DNA of 64,000 bases from Xenorhabdus eapokensis (GTDB lineage Bacteria > Pseudomonadota > Gammaproteobacteria > Enterobacterales > Enterobacteriaceae): contig NZ_MKGQ01000005.1 in NCBI RefSeq assembly GCF_001908105.1, positions 1 through 64,000 on the forward strand, given 5' to 3'. The position numbers and the translations under genes were made by a program. Positions 37,978 to 46,909 of the stretch are shown here, piece after piece; the first letter of the stretch is position 1; every line of letters begins with the position of its first letter. The notes beneath the pieces were generated by a model that saw nothing but the letters and a program-made list of their open reading frames with translations, ran no database searches and was not told the origin of the DNA.

Positions 37978-38301
37978 TCAATCAACTAATAACTGAGCCT
38001 CCAGCCATTTCTTAACATGAGCTGGTGCGTTCTTTAAACTATTAGAACCACGCGTAATTGTCGCAATACCAACGCCTAGCTCATTTTTCAGTTCGCGTTG
38101 GTTCATTTGCCCACGCATCAATTCCTGAATAATCCGAACCCGTGTCGATAAAGCGGTACGTTCATCGGGAGTCAATAATAGCTGTAAAATAGAATGTTGC
38201 AAATTTTGTTCAAATGCTATTTTTAACAACTCAACAAAAGTGAGCCAGTCATCACCATCTTCCGGGGAAAGCGCCGGATCAATCAAATGATTTTGTGCCA
38301 T
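37978..38301 (-). CDS. trpR: Trp operon repressor TrpR
   Basis: A 107-residue all-helical dimeric repressor (E. coli 108). The helix-turn-helix lies at about residues 66-88 (QRELKNELGVGIATITRGSN). L-tryptophan acts as co-repressor. A trp operator sits just upstream of its start, so it is self-repressed. In the same window tnaA breaks tryptophan down. Confidence 0.96.
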   Translation of the reverse strand: MAQNHLIDPALSPEDGDDWLTFVELLKIAFEQNLQHSILQLLLTPDERTALSTRVRIIQELMRGQMNQRELKNELGVGIATITRGSNSLKNAPAHVKKWLEAQLLVD

Positions 38302-38311
38302 AATTAACTAC

Positions 38312-38331
38312 CATACTATTTAACTAGTACA
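38312..38331 (-). promoter_or_regulatory. trp operator in front of trpR
   Basis: On the minus strand TGTACTAGTTAAATAGTATG, a near-palindrome matching the TrpR consensus CGTACTAGTTAACTAGTACG at most positions. It lies 10 bases before the trpR start codon, consistent with the autoregulation known in E. coli. Confidence 0.85.
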
Positions 38332-38355
38332 ATAGCATACCATATTTATCTTAAA

Positions 38356-40281
38356 TTAATAACGTCTTTGCCATTCCGCATTTGTCAGCACATTTTGCAT
38401 TTTTCCCATGAAATTATGGTAGAACATGTCGTAGGCAAGAACATTTTTGACATAAGAGCGCGTTTCCGCGAAAGGAATGCTCTCAATAAAGGCGATGGGA
38501 TCGATATTGCCAGCCGTGTTAGCCAACCAACGATCAACATTTGCAGGGCCAGCATTATAGGCGGCACTGGCCAAAATACGATTATTGTCAAAACGCTGGT
38601 AGACAGAATCCAGATAAGCGGTGCCAATTTTAATATTCGTAATCGGATCCATTAATTGATTGCTGTTGGCATAACCCTGAATTTTCTTACTCTTCACAGT
38701 ATGCTCAGCGGTTTTGGGCATGATCTGCATTAATCCACTAGCCCCTTTGGAAGAACGAGCCTGGGGATTCCAGGCACTTTCCTGACGGGCAATTGCCATT
38801 GCATAACTTGGTGAAATATTTTTATCTGACGTGAAATGTGCAAATTCATTTTTCCACGCCATCGGAAAACGCTCTTCAAGGTGATCCCACATTTTTCCCG
38901 TAATGGTAGCTTGTACACTGAATGCGGGCCAGTGCTGTTCAAATGCATAACGAGCCAACTGTTCTTGTTTCACGCGATCTTGCGAAGAAACCAGAAGGAG
39001 CCATTCTGAGCGAGCCAAATTATCCATATTCCAATACAGCAACTCTTGGATACGCTTAATTTCCGGCATATTGGTAATGGAACGATCGGGCCTCTCTGAT
39101 TTATTGATGATTAGAGGATAGGAAATATGTAATTTCTGGGCTGCTACCATGGGATAAAAACCACGATGTTCGGTCAGCTTACGTAAGATGGCATTGCCTT
39201 CTGTGTTTTTCCTTTGATTGAGCAGAATAATAGCACTCCAATATTGCCACTCATCTTGGTGCAACGTTTTTTGCGGCAGCAGCGAAATCCATTCTTCAAG
39301 TCCAGAATGATTACCATCCCTTAATGCCAAGCGGGCACGTCTCTCAATCAATTTGATAGAGTGTGAATGGCGAATGGTATCATCCCGCCATTTTGCTTGC
39401 TCTGGAGAGATATCTCCCATCAATTGCCATGCAACGATATCTTTTAATTGCTGCCTTTCGGCGCTATTCATCTTTTGTGAGCGGACAAGTGTAGGGATGC
39501 TTACTCTGGCAAGTTCAGTATTTGAGCGGGCAAATCGGGAAAAGTTCGTTATGATAACCGAGCGGGTGAAGTCGGTAGGTGTGACAGTTATGGCAAATTG
39601 TTCAATTAATGCTGGATCATGTTGTAGCTTCAGTAAATTCGCGCTCAGACTCTGATAACGCAATGGCAAGCGTTTGGCAAGATAGGCAACAAGTGTGGCA
39701 TTATTGGCTTTCATTGCTAATTCGGTACGTTGCAAAATTAAATTTGCAGATAGGTATCCAGCCTGCTCCCAGGCAGTGAGTAGCTTGTTGCAACGATCGG
39801 GTAATGAGCTGCCGTTGAGCCAAATTTCTTGGGCGCCTTGCCAAGCGACTTGTTGGTGCCCCGTTGCCCATTGTGCAAAGTAATAATCACAGCGCTCTGC
39901 CACTGTCTTTGGCGGGGTGGGACTGAATGCAAGGAGGCCGTTCCAATCACCATTGTCTGCCAGTATATTGATAAATCGAGATGCCAGCGAGCGTGCTGGT
40001 GGCAGGGTAGGGTGAGTATTAATAAAGTGCTGAACTTGCTGAGGAGTGGTAGTTGCCAGATCTTGAGATAATTGACGATATTCCAGATATGGATACAAGG
40101 GATAATTTTTCAGCGTTGGCATCAGGCGCGCCACTTCTGCCTTATTTTTGGTATCCCATGCCTGCTTTATTTCTTGATATCGCTGACGCTGGGCATCCAG
40201 AGAATCAGCATGTGCCGGTGCCGCTCCAGCAACAACAAAAACCATACTCACAGCCATGACACAATGCTGCCACTTACTCAT
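38356..40281 (-). CDS. slt: Soluble lytic murein transglycosylase Slt
   Basis: A 641-residue periplasmic enzyme (E. coli Slt70 645) that cleaves peptidoglycan glycans, leaving 1,6-anhydromuramic acid. Signal peptide ends AAPAHADS. The long alpha-helical U-domain is followed by the C-terminal lysozyme-like domain with catalytic Glu in AIARQESAWNP, SSKGASGLMQIMPKTA and SAAYNAGPANVDRWL. I start at MSKWQHC because AAGGGG lies nine bases before it; the longer frame adds 26 residues without signal character. Confidence 0.96.
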   Translation of the reverse strand: MSKWQHCVMAVSMVFVVAGAAPAHADSLDAQRQRYQEIKQAWDTKNKAEVARLMPTLKNYPLYPYLEYRQLSQDLATTTPQQVQHFINTHPTLPPARSLASRFINILADNGDWNGLLAFSPTPPKTVAERCDYYFAQWATGHQQVAWQGAQEIWLNGSSLPDRCNKLLTAWEQAGYLSANLILQRTELAMKANNATLVAYLAKRLPLRYQSLSANLLKLQHDPALIEQFAITVTPTDFTRSVIITNFSRFARSNTELARVSIPTLVRSQKMNSAERQQLKDIVAWQLMGDISPEQAKWRDDTIRHSHSIKLIERRARLALRDGNHSGLEEWISLLPQKTLHQDEWQYWSAIILLNQRKNTEGNAILRKLTEHRGFYPMVAAQKLHISYPLIINKSERPDRSITNMPEIKRIQELLYWNMDNLARSEWLLLVSSQDRVKQEQLARYAFEQHWPAFSVQATITGKMWDHLEERFPMAWKNEFAHFTSDKNISPSYAMAIARQESAWNPQARSSKGASGLMQIMPKTAEHTVKSKKIQGYANSNQLMDPITNIKIGTAYLDSVYQRFDNNRILASAAYNAGPANVDRWLANTAGNIDPIAFIESIPFAETRSYVKNVLAYDMFYHNFMGKMQNVLTNAEWQRRY

Positions 40282-40543
40282 TGCCACATACCCCTTCGGA
40301 AGACTACTATCAGTGTCCAAATGCCCTGTGTTTACATGCTTCTCAGGTACATTGTCCAAGTGAATTGTTAAGATGCTATGTAATTATAATCATATTATTG
40401 ATGTGAATTATTACAATTGTTCTACCAAATAGAAAACGCTGAAAAAGTGCTATTTGATAAGAGGATAGGTAAAATAGGCTATCCAAACTCGATAAACGCA
40501 AACGTTTTTTAAAATTTCTTGATTAATCAAAAGGTAAACGACA

Positions 40544-42211
40544 TTGGCTCAATATGTTTATAGTATGCATCGGGTGGGAAAAGTTGTTCCCCCTAAAAGG
40601 CATATTCTGAAAAATATTTCTCTGAGTTTTTTCCCTGAAGCAAAAATCGGTGTTCTCGGCCTTAATGGTGCCGGTAAATCTACTTTACTGCGCATCATGG
40701 CGGGTATTGATAAAGATATTGAGGGAGAAGCGCGTCCACAACCGGGTATTAAAATCGGTTATCTGCCGCAAGAACCTAAGCTCAACCCTGAACATACTGT
40801 TCGTGAAGCGGTGGAAGAGGCGGTTAGTGAAGTTAAAAATGCCCTGACTCGTCTTGATGAAGTTTATGCTGCTTATGCTGATCCAGATGCGGATTTCGAT
40901 AAGCTGGCAAAAGAGCAAGGAAAGCTGGAAGCGATTATCCAATCTCATGACGGGCACAATCTGGATAATCAGCTTGAACGAGCGGCTGATGCCCTACGTT
41001 TGCCTGCATGGGATGCAAAGATTGAACACCTGTCCGGTGGTGAACGTCGTCGTGTGGCAATTTGCCGTCTGTTATTAGAAAAACCAGACATGCTGCTGCT
41101 TGACGAACCTACTAACCACCTTGATGCTGAATCTGTTGCATGGCTGGAGCGCTTCCTGCACGATTACGAAGGCACAGTGGTTGCGATCACCCACGACCGC
41201 TACTTCCTTGATAACGTTGCTGGTTGGATCTTGGAACTTGACCGTGGTGAAGGTATTCCGTGGGAAGGCAACTACTCTTCATGGCTGGAGCAGAAAGATG
41301 CACGTCTGGCACAGGAAGCCGCGTCAGAAGCGGCTCGCCGTAAATCCATTGAGAAAGAGCTTGAGTGGATCCGCCAAAATCCGAAAGGACGTCAGGCAAA
41401 AGGCAAGGCACGTTTAGCTCGCTTTGAAGAACTGAATAGCGTCGACTACCAGAAGCGTAATGAAACTAGCGAATTGTTCATTCCACCAGGACCACGTTTG
41501 GGTGATAAGGTACTGGAAATCACTGATCTAACCAAATCTTACGGTGATCGCGTTCTGATCGACAATTTGAGCTTCTCCCTGCCGAAAGGGGCGATTGTTG
41601 GGATCATCGGCCCGAACGGTGCGGGTAAATCAACCTTGTTCCGTATGTTATCCGGTCAAGAGCAGCCAGATTCTGGCTCAATTACACTGGGTGAGACGGT
41701 TAAATTGGCTTCTGTTGATCAGTTCCGCGATGACATGAATGACAGCAAAACCGTTTGGGAAGAAGTTTCTGGTGGTCAAGACATCATGCGCATCGGCAAC
41801 TTTGAAATTCCAAGCCGTGCCTATGTTGGACGCTTTAATTTCAAAGGCGTAGATCAAGGTAAGCGTGTTGGTGAGTTGTCTGGTGGTGAGCGTGGTCGTC
41901 TGCATTTAGCCAAACTGCTGCAAGTTGGCGGCAACATGTTACTGCTTGACGAACCAACCAACGATTTAGACGTCGAAACTTTGCGTGCATTGGAAAACGC
42001 CCTGCTGGAATTCCCAGGCTGTGCGATGGTTATTTCCCATGACCGTTGGTTCCTTGACCGTATTGCAACCCACATCATTGATTATCAAGATGAAGGGAAA
42101 GTCACCTTCTTTGAAGGAAACTTCAGCGAATACGAAGACTACAAGAAGCGGACGATGGGGGCTGAAGCACTGGAGCCTCACCGCATTAAATATAAAAAGA
42201 TCACCAAATAA
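40544..42211 (+). CDS. ettA: Energy-dependent translational throttle protein EttA
   Basis: A 555-residue soluble ABC-F protein that binds the ribosomal E site and couples translation to ATP level. Two ABC cassettes: Walker A GLNGAGKSTLL and GPNGAGKSTLF; signatures LSGGERRRVAI and LSGGERGRLHL; Walker B MLLLDEPTNHLD and MLLLDEPTNDLD; the interdomain linker covers about residues 240-320. The start is TTG (AAGG nine bases upstream), aligning exactly with the E. coli N-terminus MAQ-VY-MHRVGK. Confidence 0.97.
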   Translation: MAQYVYSMHRVGKVVPPKRHILKNISLSFFPEAKIGVLGLNGAGKSTLLRIMAGIDKDIEGEARPQPGIKIGYLPQEPKLNPEHTVREAVEEAVSEVKNALTRLDEVYAAYADPDADFDKLAKEQGKLEAIIQSHDGHNLDNQLERAADALRLPAWDAKIEHLSGGERRRVAICRLLLEKPDMLLLDEPTNHLDAESVAWLERFLHDYEGTVVAITHDRYFLDNVAGWILELDRGEGIPWEGNYSSWLEQKDARLAQEAASEAARRKSIEKELEWIRQNPKGRQAKGKARLARFEELNSVDYQKRNETSELFIPPGPRLGDKVLEITDLTKSYGDRVLIDNLSFSLPKGAIVGIIGPNGAGKSTLFRMLSGQEQPDSGSITLGETVKLASVDQFRDDMNDSKTVWEEVSGGQDIMRIGNFEIPSRAYVGRFNFKGVDQGKRVGELSGGERGRLHLAKLLQVGGNMLLLDEPTNDLDVETLRALENALLEFPGCAMVISHDRWFLDRIATHIIDYQDEGKVTFFEGNFSEYEDYKKRTMGAEALEPHRIKYKKITK

Positions 42212-42234
42212 GCCAGCCAGAAAAAACTTGATAG

Positions 42235-42264
42235 AAAAAACGGCCTGATATCAGGCCGTTTTTT
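42235..42264 (+). terminator. ettA terminator
   Basis: AAAAAACGGCCTGA-TATCAGGCCGTTTTTT is an almost perfect palindrome with A-run and T-run, 23 bases after the ettA stop. Confidence 0.93.
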
Positions 42265-42300
42265 GTTGATGGTAACTAATGAGCAGTTATTTCTAATATA

Positions 42301-43029
42301 TTAAGACGCTAAAACTCGTCTATCCAGCATGGATTCATAAGTCTTAATTGCTTTTCCACTGGCTAAAGTGATAACGCTATCTGCATGTTGAATCAGGCGT
42401 CTATCTTGTGAGGCAATGACAACCGTGCCTTTCTGTTCATGAGCAATAAATTTAAAGATATTAATGAATGTCTGAAATGCCCGATTCTCTAAATTGCGTG
42501 TTGGGTCATCTGCAAATAAATATTCAGGTCTTCTGACTATGGCTTTTGCCATTGCAGCCAATTGTTTCTCGTTTTCAGACAGTTCCCCTGGATAATAACG
42601 GCTTTTATCGCCTAACTTCACAATATCCAGCGATTTTTGCGCGATTTTTTCGGCTTGCTCGCGGGCAAGTGATAATCCGTAAGAGGTTGATAATAACAAG
42701 TTATCTAATAGAGTGAGTTCACTAAATAAGTTGAAGTCTTGGAAAATAAACCCGCTATTTTCATGATGGAACTTTCCTAACTCTACATCATTCATTAGTT
42801 TCAATTTGTTATTATTAATTAATACATCTCCTTGATCTGGTTGTAACATACCCGATGCAATCGACAACACTGTACGGTTAGTCGCTGCCTTCGGCCCTGT
42901 TATCAAAGTAATTTCACCTGGTATAATAGAAAATGTGATATTTGAAATCATTTCATGATTAACTGTAGCATCAGTTAAACCATATGAAATATTGATAACC
43001 TCAATCGATTTAAATTGATTCAAGTTCAT
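42301..43029 (-). CDS. LolD/MacB-like ABC ATPase with degenerate catalytic motifs
   Basis: A 242-residue protein with the overall layout of a LolD/MacB-type ABC ATPase. Nearly every catalytic motif is altered. Walker A reads GPKAATNRT (residues 45-53), so the final Gly and the essential Lys are Thr50 and Asn51. The signature is LSENE instead of LSGGQ (150-154). Walker B is YLFADDPT with Asp175 for the catalytic Glu. The switch histidine is Gln in ASQDRR (208). The Q-loop FIFQDFNLF is kept. The frame is intact with no stop or frameshift, and no permease gene is adjacent. It is inserted between ettA and nadR, which are neighbours in E. coli. Probably not an ATPase; a regulatory or structural role is guesswork. 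Confidence 0.8.
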   Translation of the reverse strand: MNLNQFKSIEVINISYGLTDATVNHEMISNITFSIIPGEITLITGPKAATNRTVLSIASGMLQPDQGDVLINNNKLKLMNDVELGKFHHENSGFIFQDFNLFSELTLLDNLLLSTSYGLSLAREQAEKIAQKSLDIVKLGDKSRYYPGELSENEKQLAAMAKAIVRRPEYLFADDPTRNLENRAFQTFINIFKFIAHEQKGTVVIASQDRRLIQHADSVITLASGKAIKTYESMLDRRVLAS

Positions 43030-43698
43030 ATTCTCAACACAATTAGGTTAAAAGATTAAAGCTTTTTCCTTAAACATATGCTGCCTAAATTTATTCGTAA
43101 TAACACTAATATCCTTATGGTATTGTAAGAATAAAAATAGTCTATATGTGAAACATCTTCACCAAGGATATACTCATCTTATGTCAATTATTATTTACTA
43201 TGACTATCTAATAAATGAGATGTTTCTTAGTTTTGGAATAAAAAATCAATAATATTAATAAATTATGCTTAAGATAATAATGAAAAAATAAAAATAGCAT
43301 AACTTCTTCTATTTTTATTCCACTTTTATAATAAGGGAAAAGTCATTTTATATTTTGTTAATATTTTAATGTTACTTGTTATTACCTCCGTTATTGATAA
43401 AATCACCTAGAATATTTGTGGTCTTTTGGGTAACTTAAATTTTATATAAATAAATATACCTGTTCATTAAATGACTTATTTTCCTGTAATTCAAGTCAAA
43501 ACAGTAAAATTAAAGTATCAAAAAATATTATTATCACAATTTATTTTATTACATTTGTTAAAATAACCAAAGTAAACATTTGACTCATTGTTAAGGTAGG
43601 GGAAGTATAAGAAGATAAAGATTACACTGAATAATAAATTACTATCAATCAATCGTGATAATAATATAAGTATAATCTATTTTATATAAAAAAGTTAG
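43030..43698. other. Long AT-rich intergenic region
   Basis: About 670 bases between the degenerate ABC gene and nadR, both on the minus strand. It is strikingly AT-rich with many homopolymer-like A/T stretches. I found no open frame with a ribosome-binding site, no terminator-like stem and no repeat. It should carry the promoter of the ABC-like gene. Confidence 0.45.
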
Positions 43699-44925
43699 TT
43701 ATTCCATTAACATCTGTTGAACTAATTCAACGCAACGTAGAAAACGTTGATCATAGTCCGGTGAATTGACACAAACATAATCGATATTATTTGTTTTCAA
43801 CAAGCTTTCAAGTAAACGTTGAAATTCTCTGCGATCTTGCTCACTGCCCAAACTTCTTAAACCATCTGCAATCCACGGGGTGTTATTTTCTAAAAGAATA
43901 ACTAAATCAAAGCGATATTCATCAATCATCGCCTGTACAAAAGGATGTTCTTTGCCTTCATAGCGTTTGCAAAATGCCTGTGTTGTCACAAAATCAGTAT
44001 CGATAAACACAACTTTATTGGCATATTTAACTGAAAAATCAATATATTGAGCATGGCCTAATGCAATTTTATCGTAATCTGAGTATTGCAAAGCCATTTC
44101 ATCGCCTCCCAAATGAGAAAATACGTATTCGCGCCCATATTCCCATGCACTGGTCGTGTTAAACATGTTGGCTAGCTTATTCACTAATGTCGATTTTCCG
44201 CTCGATTCTCCGCCGAGAATAGCCACTGTACGTACAAAAAATGGTTTTACTTCTGTAGGGATATATTCCCAATAACGGAAAGGCGCCTGACGGATTTGGC
44301 TACCGCTAATATTCATGAATGAGCGTTGTGGGTCAATAAGCACAGTTTCAATACCGAAATATTCTTTATAACGAGGAACATCCTGTGCTTCGCTGGAATA
44401 GATGTAATGAGGGTGGATATTTTTTGCTGTCAAAAACGACTGAACACTTTGACTCCATGCTTCCCAGCCATTTGGATAAGGCTCCATTCCTTGCTCATCA
44501 AATGCATGGATATGAATATTTTTCTGATACTTGAATGTTTGCAGCAACCATCTCAGACGGTCACTTACAGTAGGTTGTTGAGACATCGAACTGTTGATGA
44601 ATAGCTCCCGATCCCGCACTTCGTCACAGCAAAGAACAACATGTAACTCATCAACCTGACTGGATGCCCGTTGAATCAAATAAATGTGTCCAGTATGTAA
44701 TGGGTAAAATTTACCAAACACAATTCCGACTGTTTTCTTTTCCACAGGATACGCTAACCCTAAATATTGATGAAGAGAAGCCAGTTTGTGTGCGCTGGGA
44801 CTTTTTATCTTGTTATTAATAAGTTGGCTTAGGTAGCCTTTGGTCATTCCGCTGGCATCAGCAACCTGTTGTAATGTGTAACCTGCCTGTTTGATCGCCT
44901 CTTTCAAATAGTCAAATTGCTTCAT
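43699..44925 (-). CDS. nadR: Trifunctional NAD biosynthesis protein NadR
   Basis: A 408-residue protein (E. coli 410) with three parts. A helix-turn-helix at about residues 15-40 (YTLQQVADASGMTKGYLSQL) represses NAD synthesis genes. An NMN adenylyltransferase domain carries GKFYPLHTGH at 71-80. A ribosylnicotinamide kinase domain has Walker A GGESSGKST at 238-246. A strong AAGGAGGT precedes the ATG, and a perfect NadR-type palindrome lies directly upstream. Confidence 0.97.
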   Translation of the reverse strand: MKQFDYLKEAIKQAGYTLQQVADASGMTKGYLSQLINNKIKSPSAHKLASLHQYLGLAYPVEKKTVGIVFGKFYPLHTGHIYLIQRASSQVDELHVVLCCDEVRDRELFINSSMSQQPTVSDRLRWLLQTFKYQKNIHIHAFDEQGMEPYPNGWEAWSQSVQSFLTAKNIHPHYIYSSEAQDVPRYKEYFGIETVLIDPQRSFMNISGSQIRQAPFRYWEYIPTEVKPFFVRTVAILGGESSGKSTLVNKLANMFNTTSAWEYGREYVFSHLGGDEMALQYSDYDKIALGHAQYIDFSVKYANKVVFIDTDFVTTQAFCKRYEGKEHPFVQAMIDEYRFDLVILLENNTPWIADGLRSLGSEQDRREFQRLLESLLKTNNIDYVCVNSPDYDQRFLRCVELVQQMLME

Positions 44926-44938
44926 AAGACCTCCTTTG

Positions 44939-44956
44939 TGTTTAGTATACTAAACA
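44939..44956. promoter_or_regulatory. NadR box upstream of nadR
   Basis: TGTTTAGTATACTAAACA is a perfect 18-bp palindrome and fits the NadR operator TGTTTA-N6-TAAACA. It ends 13 bases before the nadR start, over the likely promoter, suggesting autorepression. Confidence 0.85.
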
Positions 44957-45419
44957 AAATAGCATGCTTGCTGTGAAAGGTAAAAATAAAATTGGTTGTT
45001 TATTGATTATTTGGGATTAAATGCCGTTATCTTGACTATAATAAGTGTTTAAAATTGAGTAATTGGATATTTATTTTAAATAAAATAACCAAATGCTAAA
45101 TTGATAGTTAAACAATAAAATGAATGACAATAGTGTTTGTTCAATTTTTATTGAGCAAATTGCTTGGCTTTATTCGCTGTATAAATATTTACATAACCAT
45201 TGTCGGTTTAAATTTCATCAATATTTGCCATCAATAAGTAATAGAGTGTGGTGAGAATAGAAAAATTTTAAATAATATAATGCGGAACTATTTGATTTTT
45301 TATTTAAGTAAGATGAATAAAAATAGTTACCCATAACTTTATTATTCGCCTTATTTGGGATGTGATGGCAGGCGAGCAAATATTCTGACAAATTAGGAAA
45401 AATACTTAGGTTGCTGTTT
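44957..45419. other. AT-rich intergenic region between nadR and radA
   Basis: About 460 AT-rich bases between the nadR operator and a hairpin near the radA stop. No gene, RNA or repeat recognised. In E. coli nadR and radA are nearly adjacent, so this spacer is an expansion. Confidence 0.4.
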
Positions 45420-45451
45420 AATAGATTTCAAGCGGTAACTTGAAATCTATT
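45420..45451. repeat. Perfect 13-bp hairpin downstream of radA
   Basis: AATAGATTTCAAG and CTTGAAATCTATT are exact reverse complements around CGGTAA. No T-run follows on the minus strand, so it is not a classical terminator for radA. It could be an mRNA 3'-end stabiliser or a palindromic intergenic repeat. Confidence 0.6.
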
Positions 45452-45487
45452 GATTATATATATTTAAAAGGAATAAAAGATTATTTC

Positions 45488-46870
45488 TTAATCCAGCTCA
45501 TCCAGAACAGATAACGCATCAGCCAGTTTTTTGACACCAAATACTTTCATTTCAGGTAGCGATTTTTTCGGCATGTTAGCATGGGGGACAATGGCGCGTT
45601 TAAAACCGTGTTTAGCGGCTTCTGAAATACGTTCTTGTCCACTGGGAACGGGACGAATTTCTCCTGCCAATCCTACTTCGCCAAATACCACCAGATCACG
45701 AGGCAGAGGCCGATCGCGGAAGCTGGAAACCAAAGAGAGTAATAACGCCAGATCAGCACTTGTTTCGGTTACTTTTACTCCACCTACGACGTTCACAAAA
45801 ACATCTTGATCTGCTATTTGTAAACCGCCATGCCGATGCAGGACGGCAAGTAAAATCGCCAGCCTGTTTTGTTCAAGCCCTACTGCTACGCGGCGTGGAT
45901 TTGACATCATGGAGTGATCTACCAATGCCTGAATTTCAACAAGCAAAGGGCGAGTACCTTCCCACACAATCATGACTGAACTCCCTGAGGTAATTTCATC
46001 ACCACGACTCAGGAAAATGGCAGAAGGGTTACTGACTTCCCGTAACCCCTGTTCGGTCATTGCAAAAACGCCTAGCTCATTAACAGCACCGAAACGGTTT
46101 TTATGGCTGCGCAGGGTGCGGAAACGGGAATCAGTTTCACCATCCAACATGACGGAACAGTCTATACAGTGTTCGAGCACCTTGGGACCAGCTAAAGTGC
46201 CATCTTTTGTTACATGCCCGACCATGATAATGGCAACGCCACGGGTTTTAGCAAATCGTGTCAGGTAGGCTGCGGTTTCCCTGACTTGTGCAACGCTGCC
46301 TGGTGATGATTGGATATCTGCTATATGCATGACCTGAATTGAATCAATCACCATGAGTTTAGGTTGTTCTTGCTCTGCGACCAGACAAATCTGCTCAATG
46401 CTGGTTTCCGATAGCATATTCAGTTGATCTGTCGGCAAACCCAGCCGATGTGCTCGCATCGCCACTTGTTGCAATGACTCTTCCCCAGTTACATACAGGG
46501 TTTTCATCTGGGTCGATAGTAGGCACATGGTTTGTAAGAGCAGGGTACTTTTTCCGGCGCCTGGGTTACCGCCAATCAAAATGGCACTGCCGGGAACCAC
46601 GCCACCGCCAAGAACGCGGTCAAATTCTTTAAAGCCAGTTGAAAAACGGGGCAGTTCTTCCAAACTGATATCAGAGAGTTTTTGTACTTTGCTGATCCCA
46701 GCGTTCCCGGCATAGCCACTAAGGCGTTCATTACGGGATGATGAAGCTGAGGCTAAACGCACTTCCGTAATGGTATTCCATGCGTGACATGCGGTACATT
46801 GCCCCTGCCAGCGGGGATAATCCGCACCACACTCGTTACAGACAAATGCCCGTTTTGCTGCTTTTGCCAC
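45488..46870 (-). CDS. radA: DNA repair protein RadA
   Basis: A 460-residue protein (same as E. coli RadA) that promotes branch migration of recombination intermediates. N-terminal C4 zinc motif CNECGADYPRWQGQCTAC at residues 11-28; RecA-like ATPase with Walker A GGNPGAGKSTLLL near residue 98; the RadA-specific KNRFG motif in RSHKNRFGAVNE; and a C-terminal Lon-like domain (DLVVFGEVGLAGEIRPV). It is 39 bases downstream of serB on the same strand, as in E. coli. Confidence 0.98.
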   Translation of the reverse strand: MAKAAKRAFVCNECGADYPRWQGQCTACHAWNTITEVRLASASSSRNERLSGYAGNAGISKVQKLSDISLEELPRFSTGFKEFDRVLGGGVVPGSAILIGGNPGAGKSTLLLQTMCLLSTQMKTLYVTGEESLQQVAMRAHRLGLPTDQLNMLSETSIEQICLVAEQEQPKLMVIDSIQVMHIADIQSSPGSVAQVRETAAYLTRFAKTRGVAIIMVGHVTKDGTLAGPKVLEHCIDCSVMLDGETDSRFRTLRSHKNRFGAVNELGVFAMTEQGLREVSNPSAIFLSRGDEITSGSSVMIVWEGTRPLLVEIQALVDHSMMSNPRRVAVGLEQNRLAILLAVLHRHGGLQIADQDVFVNVVGGVKVTETSADLALLLSLVSSFRDRPLPRDLVVFGEVGLAGEIRPVPSGQERISEAAKHGFKRAIVPHANMPKKSLPEMKVFGVKKLADALSVLDELD

Positions 46871-46909
46871 GTTGTACTCCCTTAATGTAATGACTTTTAC
46901 CTGTGGACA

